Below are positions 6,008 through 13,543 of a stretch of 13,748 bases of DNA, in pieces. The stretch is from Anaerolineae bacterium (GTDB lineage: Bacteria; Chloroflexota; Anaerolineae; 4572-78; J111), in contig JAGRCC010000388.1 in assembly GCA_020433785.1 (NCBI GenBank), positions 1 to 13,748 on the forward strand. The letters run 5' to 3'. Below the pieces are notes generated by a model. It saw only the letters and a program-made list of their open reading frames with translations. It did no database searches and was not told the DNA's origin. Both the position numbers and the translations under genes were made by a program. How positions within the stretch are numbered: position 1 is the first letter of the stretch; each line of letters begins with the position of its first letter.

Positions 6008-7161
6008 TCTCTACCTCCTAAACCAATGGGCAAGGCCAGCCCATACCGCCACACCGGATGGCTAAAATCACGCGTTGGATACCGGGGCCGAACATCAACC
6101 AGGTTGCCCAATATGGCGTTTGCGGCCGGCATCTTTAACACGCTCCCTTCGGCAAACAGCCACAGACGCCGGCGGCGCTGGGCCGCTTCGGTGAAGCTGG
6201 GCGTTTGCAGCCAGCCGGCCACCGACACCAAATTGTAGGCAATGCGGTCATCATTTAGAATTGTTGCCAAGTCGTCTTGGCGGGGATGATAGCGGCTCAA
6301 GGTCACAAACAGCCCATCCGCCGGCGGGTTGGGCAGCCGTTTCTCGCCGTTCTGCTGCCAACTAAAATGACCGTAGCCGATATTCCGCTCGGCCCCCAAA
6401 CCACTGTCCGAAAGCAGATGCAGTACCGTTTCAAAGCCTTGGCGGAGCGGTGTATTGTGCAGCAGCGCCTGTGGCTGTCGCCACTCTACCCCAAACCAAA
6501 AGCCGCACTGAGGGCCAAAGTTAAGCCGGCCGGCATGAAAAATGTTGGACGCATCGCGCAGGCGGTCAATCGTCACGCGCGGCAGGGTATCGATATCCCA
6601 GACTTTGGCCGCCCGCAGCGCTTTACTCATCGCCCCATCACGGCCAACGGCCCGAAACGCTGGCGGTAGATGCTCAATTTCTTGGCGCGACAGCCATAAA
6701 TCACTGCCTTGCAGGTACACGCCCCGGTCAGCGAGCTGCGGCGGCTGGCCGGGCAGCCAGTCATCCAGTTTCGTACCCTGGCACAGGGCTTCAAATAGCG
6801 CCTCGGAGATATAGGCAATTTTCTTGACCTCTTTTAAGCGATTGGCCTCGTGCAGCCGCTGCAACGCTTCGGCCGAAAGCATTAAGCTTAGCGGCAGCGC
6901 CGGGTAAAAGCGCACATCACCGGCTCGCGGAAAAAGCGAAGTCAGCAAAAACGGCGGCTCAACAGCGGGCTGTCCGGCCGAGCGGGGAAACTGTTCGGCC
7001 AGTGCCTCAGGATCGTATCCGGCCTGAATAGCCGCGACCATAAAGGCTGAGAAAAGCGAGTCAGACGGAAAATGCGTGCCGGTTTTTTCCAGCTCTACGC
7101 CGCGCTGCCCAAAATGAAAACCGCTATGGGGATAAATGTGATACACGGTTAAGTGGGGCAT
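6004..7161 (-). CDS. csm4: Csm4, type III-A complex Cas5-like RAMP protein
   Basis: This 385-residue protein is the Cas5-like subunit that holds the crRNA 5' tag and binds Cas10. Landmarks are SGFHFG (residues 13-18), FPSDSLFSAFM (31-41), a PRVTIDRLRDASNIFH segment (194-209), the glycine-rich GLGAERNIGYGHF (254-266) and a C-terminal YGLALPIGLG. It starts 4 nt after csm3, with GAAGGA about 8 nt upstream of the ATG, and overlaps csm5 by 4 nt. Length is at the upper end of the usual 300-400. Nothing looks broken. Confidence 0.92.
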   Translation of the reverse strand: MPHLTVYHIYPHSGFHFGQRGVELEKTGTHFPSDSLFSAFMVAAIQAGYDPEALAEQFPRSAGQPAVEPPFLLTSLFPRAGDVRFYPALPLSLMLSAEALQRLHEANRLKEVKKIAYISEALFEALCQGTKLDDWLPGQPPQLADRGVYLQGSDLWLSRQEIEHLPPAFRAVGRDGAMSKALRAAKVWDIDTLPRVTIDRLRDASNIFHAGRLNFGPQCGFWFGVEWRQPQALLHNTPLRQGFETVLHLLSDSGLGAERNIGYGHFSWQQNGEKRLPNPPADGLFVTLSRYHPRQDDLATILNDDRIAYNLVSVAGWLQTPSFTEAAQRRRRLWLFAEGSVLKMPAANAILGNLVDVRPRYPTRDFSHPVWRYGLALPIGLGGRE

Positions 7162-7165
7162 ACGA

Positions 7166-7975
7166 TTATCCTTCAGCTACTAACAACGCACCTTCGATAA
7201 GCGATTGCAGGTCTTTCAAATTGCTTACCAGGTCTGGCAAATCTTTATAAACAGCCTTACCTTCCAGTTTGAGGTCGATATAATTATCGCTGGAGCGAAC
7301 CGTGACTTTGATGTTTTCCAGCTTCACTTTACCGGACCCCCGCGAACCGAGACCGCCCAGGTAATCATCTTCCAGCAGTTGCAGGCCGGTAATCACCTCT
7401 TTGAAACGGGCTAAATCCTGCCGGCTGTCGCAGTCGGTACCATCGTACAGGCTGTAGACCATCTCGGCCGGACCAAAGATAGCCCCGGCCGGCACCCGCT
7501 CCATCTGGCGGGGGCTGGCCGCCGAAGTCACCCGATCAATGGCGACCTCGGTCTTGACCTCGGTAAAGGGCAGGTCAGTGCGCAGCTCGCGAAACTTCTT
7601 GACGCTTTCCTTCTGCATGTTCACATCCCGCACAATCAGACGCGTGGGGGTAGAGAACTCTTTTTCGCCCGGTACGCCAAAAATTTGGCAAACGTTGCAG
7701 GTTTGGTATGCGCTTTTTTCGGTGCAGGTGTGGATAGTGGCTTGACCAACCCGATTGTTTTGCTCGGCGCCGGTATACTTTTCCATCAGCGAACGAATTT
7801 TGCCGCGTAAGGATGAGCCGGGGACGTAGGGTTCGTTCGTTAAGCTGTTGCGAATGACCGTTTTATCGACTCCCCCAATGCTAATCCCTTCATCGGAGCC
7901 GCCAATGTGCAGGCCCGACAAAGTCTTAATATCAAATTCAAGAAAAATACGGCCAACGAGTTTAATGCTAGACAT
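7166..7975 (-). CDS. csm3: Csm3, backbone RAMP and target-RNA nuclease subunit
   Basis: This 269-residue protein starts at the ATG at 7975, preceded by AAAGGAG. The frame is open to 8074, but that extension overlaps csm2 and is rejected. Csm3 forms the repeated backbone that cuts target RNA every 6 nt. LHIGGSDEG (residues 22-30) is followed by IGGVD; D37 aligns with the catalytic Asp33 of the Streptococcus thermophilus protein, so cleavage should be intact. PYVPGSSLRGKIR (49-61) and YLGGLGSRGSGKV (205-217) are the other RAMP motifs. C84, C93 and C96 could bind a metal. Target cleavage matters here because it ends cOA synthesis. Confidence 0.94.
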   Translation of the reverse strand: MSSIKLVGRIFLEFDIKTLSGLHIGGSDEGISIGGVDKTVIRNSLTNEPYVPGSSLRGKIRSLMEKYTGAEQNNRVGQATIHTCTEKSAYQTCNVCQIFGVPGEKEFSTPTRLIVRDVNMQKESVKKFRELRTDLPFTEVKTEVAIDRVTSAASPRQMERVPAGAIFGPAEMVYSLYDGTDCDSRQDLARFKEVITGLQLLEDDYLGGLGSRGSGKVKLENIKVTVRSSDNYIDLKLEGKAVYKDLPDLVSNLKDLQSLIEGALLVAEG

Positions 7976-7991
7976 GAAATGCTCCTTTATC

Positions 7992-8405
7992 TTAATTACC
8001 GCCATGGGCCTTATGGTAGGCCAAAATAGCCTCAAAGAAATCAACAAACCGGGTAAAATTCTTATCATTGGCATTAACTAAGTCGATTGAGTCTCGTAAC
8101 ACCTCAGTCAAATTGCCAACTGACTTATTGTATTTTTTCTCTTCTTTTTTGGCGCGATAAGCCATTTTAGGCTTAAGCAAAATTAGGCTGCGATTAGCTC
8201 TTACCTTGTCAACTTGCCAATCTCCTTCAATTCGTCGGACCTCACCAAAGATAGCCCGAATTTGACTCGTTGAAAGTGGCGCATCTCGGTCAGCTAAGGC
8301 TTCACCAATCTTTTCGGCATAAGTTACTAATAGTTCTGTTCCATCATCCGTTTGGATGATCTTCTCTAAATCTTCTTTTGGGAGTTTAGGGAAATTTTTT
8401 GCCAT
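7992..8405 (-). CDS. csm2: Csm2, small helical subunit of the type III-A complex
   Basis: This 137-residue, all-helical basic protein forms the inner filament of the Csm complex along the crRNA-target duplex. Family features are LSTSQIRAIFGEVRRI (residues 44-59), LLKPKMAYRAKK (76-87) and the C-terminal FTRFVDFFEAILAYHK (117-132). It starts 2 nt after the cas10 stop, with GGAG inside the cas10 end. The gene is AT-rich: I count about 40% GC over 8041-8400 against about 57-67% in sampled cas10 lines. That may reflect a lysine-rich protein or exchange of this segment from another source. Confidence 0.92.
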   Translation of the reverse strand: MAKNFPKLPKEDLEKIIQTDDGTELLVTYAEKIGEALADRDAPLSTSQIRAIFGEVRRIEGDWQVDKVRANRSLILLKPKMAYRAKKEEKKYNKSVGNLTEVLRDSIDLVNANDKNFTRFVDFFEAILAYHKAHGGN

Positions 8406-8407
8406 TA

Positions 8408-10888
8408 TTACTCTCCTTTACGAGTTAATAAAGCCGCCCAGCGCGCCGCCAGGCCCAGCCATTGAATATTGGTAAACTGCTCTATACTCAAACTATCATG
8501 GATTTCAAGCAGCGCCGCTTTAATATGGTCGTCATTTTTATATTGTTTAGCCAAACGGTTCAGGCTGTAGGCGCTGCGCCACTGGCCCGGCCCCCAATAC
8601 AGTTTCATGGTCACCCCGGCTTTCTTATAGGCTTCGCGCTGTTTATCGAAGACGATGTACAGTTCGCGCAGGCGTTGTAGCAAGCTGCGAGGCGCTGCCC
8701 TGCGGTTATCATGAGGCTCAACCAGGTCAACCAACTTGGTCTGCCAACCTTTCACCTCGTCAAACTTTTCCCAGGGGATAACCTCGCCCAGAAAAGCCAG
8801 CGCGTTTTTAGCCGCCATCTCTTCCGGCTGACCGGAAGCCCAATTAGGGCGCACCGCTTTAGCCGCACTCTCAGCTTCGGCGGCATCCTCCGCCGCCTGA
8901 TACAACGGGTATTTGGCCGAAACCAGAGCGATGCCGCCGCTAATGTGAAAGCCGGGGTGGTAGCCGGTGTAGGTTTGCAAATCGCTGTTGATCCGTTCGG
9001 CCAGGGCGGGCATCACATCCCACGCCCCGACAAAAAACAGATCATCACCGCCGGAGTAAATGGCGTAAAGCCGCTGATGAAATAGTTGATCTTCACCCGT
9101 ATCACGGTCTTTAGCCGTGAACGGATAGAGCCGGTCAACCTGCTGCGCCATGGGGGCCACCCAACCTTCAAAAAATAGGCTTAGGCCAAAGCTCAGGGTC
9201 GCCATCCGGGCGATAGTAAAGCTGTTTTTGGGTAAGCCCTGACTAAAAATCTGGCCCAGGTTGTCTATGTCCATGCGTAACACACCCAACCGTTTGATCC
9301 CTTTGGATTGCTGAACCATCACCTCAAACGGTTTGACGTTGCCCTCCTGGAGTTGAACGCCATCTTCAACCGTACCCTCATATTGGGCTACCTCCTGCGC
9401 CGTGAGTTTGGGTGTTACATTCACTAAAAAGCGCCGCCCCATCGTTGGCCCAATTCCGCCCCGCAACCCTTGACGAGCCTCGTCATTGAGGGCCAGCAGA
9501 AAACGCCGCTTCACAAGCCGTTTATCTATGCCGTTTATTTGGCCCAACGTTTTAGCGACCCGAACCTGATAGCCAAACTGCTGCAAAATATCATACCAAT
9601 CGGCGCGACTGGCCGTTGGCTCCGGCTCTGCCTTGGGTTCAATTTGGTCTAAGCAGAGATAACTCGCATCGCGTAACTGTTTGCCCAAATGCTCAAAACC
9701 CCGGCAGACCGGACATTTACGGGTTCCGTCCTTATGGCTCGGGTCATCCGGTTCGGTATTCGTATCCGGGTGTTCACGCTGGCAAACCACGCACTGTTTT
9801 TCTTCATTACCGCCGTCGTCCATCGGCGTAAACAGTAAGTCGGCTAACTGCGTGCCCAGTTCGACAAATTTACGCTGCTTTACCGCCTGCAACTTTTTCT
9901 GAAGCGAGTCCCAACCGGCGTGGAACAACGCCCCCCGAAATTCATCGGCGGTTATGGCCTGGCTGGCCAAGGCCAGATACAAATCACCTTGATGGTGATG
10001 GAGTAAAATGCGGCTGATGCGCTGTTGCAACGCCGGCAGATCCGTTTTGGCTGACAGCGGCACGATTAAATAGAGGTGGCCGCCGCCGGCGTAAATAACG
10101 TTGGTCGGTGGCGCCTCCAACGCATCCAGCAAGTAGCGGGCGATAATTTCCGTCAACAGTTGCAAATACATCGAGCGCCCCCGCAGCCCGGCCGTCGCCC
10201 CTTTCGAGGTGATACTGTAAATAAATTTCTGCACCCCGGAGATATCGCCGCCTACTAGCAGGGCCACCGGCGCATTGCTGTCCGCTTTAGGTAACGTCGG
10301 CAAGTCGGCCAAACAAGCGGCCAGAGCAGCGGTCATCCGGCTGTGGTCATATAAGCTCACATCAACATCGGCCGGAACGCACCAAGTGTACTGCTGCATG
10401 AGATCGAGCAGCCCTAGTAAATAGGCGTCCAGATCGGCCCCACTTTGCTCGGTATCCACTTTTAGTTGAGCGGTCTCAGCCTTGAACGCACGCCACAAAG
10501 CTTGATAGTCGCCCGTTGGATCAGCCATCGCATCGATGGGAAAGATGGTGTCGGACGCGATAGCCAGCTTTTTCAAGGGCACATATTGCGTTTTAGGGGA
10601 GTTGAGTGGCTGATCATTTTTGTCCCGCAGGCCGGTAATGCTGCAAAAGATCGACTGTAACTGCCGGGCGGATACCTGTCCTTCATCAGGCAAGCCACCT
10701 GCCGCCAATCGGCGGGCCAAATCGATCAACTCGCCGTGGGCCTCCAGCGTCGTCAACGTCTGAACCGCGTTGACCCAGAGGGCAGGGACAATTTCGCTTA
10801 TAACTATGTCCTCCCCCGCCCGCTGGGCAAACGTGCCGATATTATGCAGGAGCCCGGCTAAGGCGGCGTTGAATACCTCTGTTTTCAT
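8408..10888 (-). CDS. cas10: Cas10 (Csm1), cOA synthase with a degenerate HD motif
   Basis: This 826-residue protein is the large subunit of the Csm complex. The N-terminal HD domain reads LLHNIGTFAQRAG (residues 13-25), where the usual motif is LHDIGKxxQR: the metal-binding Asp16 is Asn and the Lys is Thr. A later DHSR motif (181-184) remains. The first palm domain has GGDISGVQKFIYSI (213-226). A zinc ribbon has C366/C369 and C392/C395. The second palm domain has RMDIDNLG (538-545) and the cyclase motif GGDD (613-616), both intact. By family knowledge, target RNA binding makes it convert ATP into cyclic oligoadenylates; ssDNA cleavage by HD is doubtful here. AAAGGA precedes the ATG. It begins the csm operon, and two tiny ORFs run into its start. 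Confidence 0.95.
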   Translation of the reverse strand: MKTEVFNAALAGLLHNIGTFAQRAGEDIVISEIVPALWVNAVQTLTTLEAHGELIDLARRLAAGGLPDEGQVSARQLQSIFCSITGLRDKNDQPLNSPKTQYVPLKKLAIASDTIFPIDAMADPTGDYQALWRAFKAETAQLKVDTEQSGADLDAYLLGLLDLMQQYTWCVPADVDVSLYDHSRMTAALAACLADLPTLPKADSNAPVALLVGGDISGVQKFIYSITSKGATAGLRGRSMYLQLLTEIIARYLLDALEAPPTNVIYAGGGHLYLIVPLSAKTDLPALQQRISRILLHHHQGDLYLALASQAITADEFRGALFHAGWDSLQKKLQAVKQRKFVELGTQLADLLFTPMDDGGNEEKQCVVCQREHPDTNTEPDDPSHKDGTRKCPVCRGFEHLGKQLRDASYLCLDQIEPKAEPEPTASRADWYDILQQFGYQVRVAKTLGQINGIDKRLVKRRFLLALNDEARQGLRGGIGPTMGRRFLVNVTPKLTAQEVAQYEGTVEDGVQLQEGNVKPFEVMVQQSKGIKRLGVLRMDIDNLGQIFSQGLPKNSFTIARMATLSFGLSLFFEGWVAPMAQQVDRLYPFTAKDRDTGEDQLFHQRLYAIYSGGDDLFFVGAWDVMPALAERINSDLQTYTGYHPGFHISGGIALVSAKYPLYQAAEDAAEAESAAKAVRPNWASGQPEEMAAKNALAFLGEVIPWEKFDEVKGWQTKLVDLVEPHDNRRAAPRSLLQRLRELYIVFDKQREAYKKAGVTMKLYWGPGQWRSAYSLNRLAKQYKNDDHIKAALLEIHDSLSIEQFTNIQWLGLAARWAALLTRKGE

Positions 10889-10935
10889 AAAACTGTCCTT
10901 TCTAAATGATCCCGGTTGGGGCTATCATACGTCAT
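10885..10935 (-). CDS. Possible 16-residue leader peptide coupled to cas10
   Basis: This 17-codon frame begins MTYDSPNRDH and its stop overlaps the cas10 ATG as ATGA. Its own start overlaps the stop of a preceding 7-codon frame in the same way. The cas10 Shine-Dalgarno sequence lies inside it. It may couple translation into cas10. No family is known, and chance cannot be excluded. Confidence 0.3.
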   Translation of the reverse strand: MTYDSPNRDHLERTVL

Positions 10936-10952
10936 GTTCGATCGGTTCGCAT
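10932..10952 (-). CDS. Possible 6-residue upstream ORF with an ideal ribosome-binding site
   Basis: ATG at 10952 follows a perfect AGGAGG (10961-10966, minus strand) with an 8-nt spacer, the strongest site in the gap before cas10. The frame (MRTDRT) ends in an ATGA overlap with the next tiny ORF. An in-frame TAG just upstream rules out a longer version. Its start codon lies in a 5-bp palindrome (CGCAT cgg ATGCG, 10948-10960). Confidence 0.3.
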   Translation of the reverse strand: MRTDRT

Positions 10953-10991
10953 CGGATGCGCCTCCTAACTATCTTAGAATTGGTTCGGATG
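10936..10991. promoter_or_regulatory. GTTCG direct repeats and palindrome ahead of cas10, possible operator
   Basis: GTTCGATCG (10936-10944), GTTCGCATCG (10945-10954) and GGTTCGGATG (10982-10991) recur in the 127-nt gap between the CARF-HTH gene and cas10. The palindrome CGCAT-cgg-ATGCG lies at 10948-10960. These could be binding sites for the neighbouring regulator. No convincing -35/-10 pair is seen, so the call is weak. Confidence 0.25.
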
Positions 10992-11015
10992 TTTTGTCCG
11001 CCGGCTTGTGCTAAA

Positions 11016-11879
11016 CTAGACGGTGTCAACAAAATCACGGAACTTGTCACGCAGAAAGTGAAAGGTCAACCGCTGTTTATCGGGCAGTTCCCAGACGGGC
11101 CGGCACTTGGCAAAGATACTGGTGGTATGGGCGCTGACGGTCTTGACCGTGACCACCAACTGCTCGGCTACGTCTTGCGGGGTCAGGCCCAGGGCAAAGG
11201 CCCTAAGTACCTCCTGCTCGCGATCGGTCAGCGCTTGCCACAGCTCCCGGCAGCGGCGCTGTTCTACGTGGTCCATCCAGGCCGTTTGCCGGGTCAACAT
11301 CTCGGCCGGGCTGTGGGCCGCGCCAAACAGCGGCGGCAGGTAAGCGCCCCAGGGCACAACCGGCACCTGCACCAGCCGAACCCGGTCGCCCCGGTCATCG
11401 TGCATGATCGCGCCCTCTTTGGCCTGAGCCATAAAGTCGGGATCGGTGTAGATGTGCCAAATTTTATCCTGATGCCCGCAGTACAAGGTGGCCGCGCTCA
11501 GGGCCATCAGAGCCATCATGCGCGGCCCACCGGCAATGCACAGATGTAGGCTGCGGCCGGCCTGTTTCAACTCGGTGATCAGGGCAAAGACGGCCTGGCG
11601 CACAATCTCGGCCTCGGCTTCGGTGCGGACGTGGGGCAACACCTGCGGGCCTTGCTTCAGCGCCACGGGCCGAAAGCGGCAGGGCCGGCCCATATAGGCG
11701 TCGCCCTCAAACTCGACCAGCAGCCGCTCCAACGCGCCGGTAACGCGCCCGTTCGGCGGGGCCAGATGCAGGACGAAAACCTCACGGACAGTTTCGGCTC
11801 GGGCCAACAGGTAATCCAGGGCAAAGGTTACAATTTGCGGCTGGCCGCCTAGCGTACAAATTAAGGTTGATTCAGACAT
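11016..11879 (-). CDS. CARF-domain protein (NE0113-like) fused to a LuxR-type HTH
   Basis: This 287-residue protein has two domains. The N-terminal half resembles the Cas_NE0113 type of CARF domain: TLGGQPQIVTFALDYLL (residues 9-25) and IAGGPRMMALMALSAA (115-130, the place of the family's AGGRKTM), then HQDKIWHIYTDPDF (136-149). Residues 217-280 are a LuxR/GerE-type helix-turn-helix, with LTDREQEVLRAFALGLTP and VAEQLVVTVKTVSAHTTSIF. The inference is a transcription factor whose DNA binding responds to cOA. Some NE0113-type CARF proteins are named as ring nucleases, so it might also cleave its ligand. The ATG has AAAGGA upstream. It lies 127 nt before cas10 and diverges from the Csx3 fusion, so both flanks are natural targets. 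Confidence 0.82.
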   Translation of the reverse strand: MSESTLICTLGGQPQIVTFALDYLLARAETVREVFVLHLAPPNGRVTGALERLLVEFEGDAYMGRPCRFRPVALKQGPQVLPHVRTEAEAEIVRQAVFALITELKQAGRSLHLCIAGGPRMMALMALSAATLYCGHQDKIWHIYTDPDFMAQAKEGAIMHDDRGDRVRLVQVPVVPWGAYLPPLFGAAHSPAEMLTRQTAWMDHVEQRRCRELWQALTDREQEVLRAFALGLTPQDVAEQLVVTVKTVSAHTTSIFAKCRPVWELPDKQRLTFHFLRDKFRDFVDTV

Positions 11880-11893
11880 AAAGCATATCCTTT

Positions 11894-11979
11894 GGAGACT
11901 GGAGATTAGGAGATTAGGAGATTAAGAGATTGTGGTTATGAATCTCCAATCTCCTAATCTCCCTATCTCCTCATCTCCT
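11894..11979. repeat. Period-8 inverted repeat hairpin in the divergent intergenic region
   Basis: The left arm repeats GGAGATTA (11894-11932) and the right arm repeats AATCTCCT-type units (11941-11979), with an 8-nt loop. The sequence differs from the heptamers near cas1 and cas6, but the plan, short units in one orientation and then the other, is the same. It lies between the CARF-HTH start and the csx3 fusion start. It could form a long hairpin in the 5' leader of the CARF-HTH transcript or serve as a multi-site operator. Confidence 0.85.
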
Positions 11980-12028
11980 CGCGCGAAAATCGTTGTTTAT
12001 CTAGCCTTAGAAACGCATCAATAGATAT

Positions 12029-12033
12029 GGAGG
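12029..12033 (+). promoter_or_regulatory. Ribosome-binding site of the Csx3 fusion gene
   Basis: GGAGG lies 9 nt before the ATG at 12043 and fixes this start. No convincing promoter was found between it and the period-8 hairpin; the best -35-like TTGTTT (11993-11998) has no well-spaced -10. Confidence 0.7.
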
Positions 12034-12042
12034 TAAAACCTT

Positions 12043-13203
12043 ATGGAACTCTTTCCCGCCCTGCTCATTGGCGGTCCGCCGCACAGCGGCAAATCCGTGT
12101 TGGCTTACAGTTTAACCCAGGCGTTGCGGCAGCTTGGCCTGCAGCATTATCTGCTGCGCTCGTGCCCCGACGGCGAGGGCGATTGGGCCAATGAAAGCGA
12201 CCAGGCTCTGGTCCGGCTCATTCGGATCAAGGGCAGCTACACCTCCGCCTGGGTCGATATGATCGGGCGCGACATTGTCCGGCGGCACGTACCCCTCCTG
12301 GTCGATGTCGGCGGCAAACCCCAAGGGGACCAGGAGTCGATTTTCGGTCACTGCACCCACGCCATCCTCATCGCCGCCACGGCCGAGGCGCTGGCCGAGT
12401 GGCGCGGCTATGCCCGCCGCGCTGGACTAACGGTCCTGGCCGAGTTAGAGAGTTCGCTGACCGAAGCGGCGGTTGTTTTCGAAGAGCGGCCGCTCTTCAA
12501 AGCCAGGCTGCACGGTCTCGAACGCGGTACCACCCAGCAAGACCCGGTCTTTCAGCGGCTGGTGGACAAGCTCAAGCCCTACTTCGATTATCCGGAGCAA
12601 GAGGTCCGGCAGCTTCATCTCAATACGGCCCCGGTTGAAACCACCATCGATCTGGACCAACTCGCCCGCACGCTCGGTGTGCCGCATCAAGGGCAGCAGG
12701 CTTTTTGGGAGCCGGAGCACATTCCTCGCCTATTAGACGAACTACCCGATGATGGCAGCCTCGGTCTCTATGGCCGGGGACCGAACTGGCTCTTTGCCGC
12801 CGTCGCCGGCCACAGCCGGGCCGCGCCCTTCTACCAGTTCGATCCGCGTCTGGGCTGGGTGAGGCCGGTGCAGCTTCACCTCGGCTCGCCACCTGAAGAC
12901 ACGCTGCTTATTTGCCAGCCCGATGAGAGCCACGACGTGGCGATCTATCGTTTTACCATTCGGCATTCGTACCTGGATTATTTGGAAGCGGACGGCTTAA
13001 TCGTCCCGCCGCCGCCCCAAGATAAACCGCTGATCCTCAACGGTAAGATGCCGCATTGGCTGCTGACGGGGCTGAGCATTCAATACCAGGACGCGCCGCT
13101 CTTAGCCGTTCACCAGCCTCAATCAGAGATAAATGTGGTTGTTTCATCACGCTTGCCGGGGTTTGCGCCCGGCGATTTGTATGGTCTGGGAGTGGTTGGA
13201 TAG
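12043..13203 (+). CDS. csx3: P-loop ATPase fused to two tandem Csx3-like domains
   Basis: This 386-residue protein begins with a P-loop domain: Walker A GPPHSGKS (residues 11-18) and a Walker B-like PLLVDVGG (84-91). The C-terminal part holds two Csx3-like segments. Copy 1 (about 240-290) has YGRGPNWLF and FDPRLG, matching GRGPIWL and YDPRLG of the archaeal Csx3 AF1864. Copy 2 (about 330-386) has NGKMPHWLL, APLLAVHQPQ and VVVSSR followed by GD. Csx3 is known as a tetra-adenylate ring nuclease acting in oligomers, and Csx3-ATPase fusions occur in cyanobacteria and Chloroflexota. The likely role is clearing cOA after infection; what the ATPase adds is unknown. It is divergent from the CARF-HTH gene. 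Copy 1 lacks the VVV..GD end and copy 2 lacks the DPRLG motif. Confidence 0.82.
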   Translation: MELFPALLIGGPPHSGKSVLAYSLTQALRQLGLQHYLLRSCPDGEGDWANESDQALVRLIRIKGSYTSAWVDMIGRDIVRRHVPLLVDVGGKPQGDQESIFGHCTHAILIAATAEALAEWRGYARRAGLTVLAELESSLTEAAVVFEERPLFKARLHGLERGTTQQDPVFQRLVDKLKPYFDYPEQEVRQLHLNTAPVETTIDLDQLARTLGVPHQGQQAFWEPEHIPRLLDELPDDGSLGLYGRGPNWLFAAVAGHSRAAPFYQFDPRLGWVRPVQLHLGSPPEDTLLICQPDESHDVAIYRFTIRHSYLDYLEADGLIVPPPPQDKPLILNGKMPHWLLTGLSIQYQDAPLLAVHQPQSEINVVVSSRLPGFAPGDLYGLGVVG

Positions 13204-13204
13204 C

Positions 13205-13362
13205 TGGTGGTTAATGATAGGTGGTCGGTGGTTAACCGGTGCTAAGTTGATATGGTGTGACGCGGGTCGATAATTCGATTGGTCAAAGCCTAAGTGTTAA
13301 TGACGGACGAGGCTGAGAGGATGGGGATTGAGTTCGATCACTCCATTGTATCATAACCACCA
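13205..13362. repeat. Spaced inverted repeat downstream of the csx3 fusion
   Basis: TGGTGGTTAATGATA (13205-13219) is nearly the reverse complement of TATCATAACCACCA (13349-13362), with one extra base. GGTGGTC and GGTGGTT units follow the left copy with a 7-nt step (13220-13233). It may be a decayed member of the opposed-arm repeat class seen elsewhere in the window. Confidence 0.45.
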
Positions 13363-13519
13363 ACAGGGTTCAATCGAGGTTTATGTTCAGTGGGTTACAA
13401 CAGCGAACTTTTGTTGCAGACCGGGTTGGCGGCTCGAAATTTTAAGCATTTTGGGGCGATGCGCTGGGGGAAACCACGGGGCAGGGGTGATGCCGGGGTA
13501 CGAGCTGGCCGTCCCCCGC

Positions 13520-13543
13520 AGCACGGGCCTAAAGACCCGTGCT
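13520..13543. repeat. GC-rich hairpin, 8-bp stem
   Basis: AGCACGGG and CCCGTGCT flank an 8-nt loop. No U-tract follows on either strand. It resembles a dispersed palindromic intergenic repeat more than a terminator. Confidence 0.55.

Noticed and set aside
7976..8074. Longer csm3 start at 8074
   Set aside because: It would overlap csm2 by over 80 nt and has no family match. The ATG at 7975 follows AAAGGAG and gives the usual Csm3 N-terminus.
11993..12027. Promoter TTGTTT / TAGATA for the csx3 fusion
   Set aside because: The spacing is 23 nt and the -10 would almost touch the ribosome-binding site, so it is not credible as a sigma-70 type promoter.
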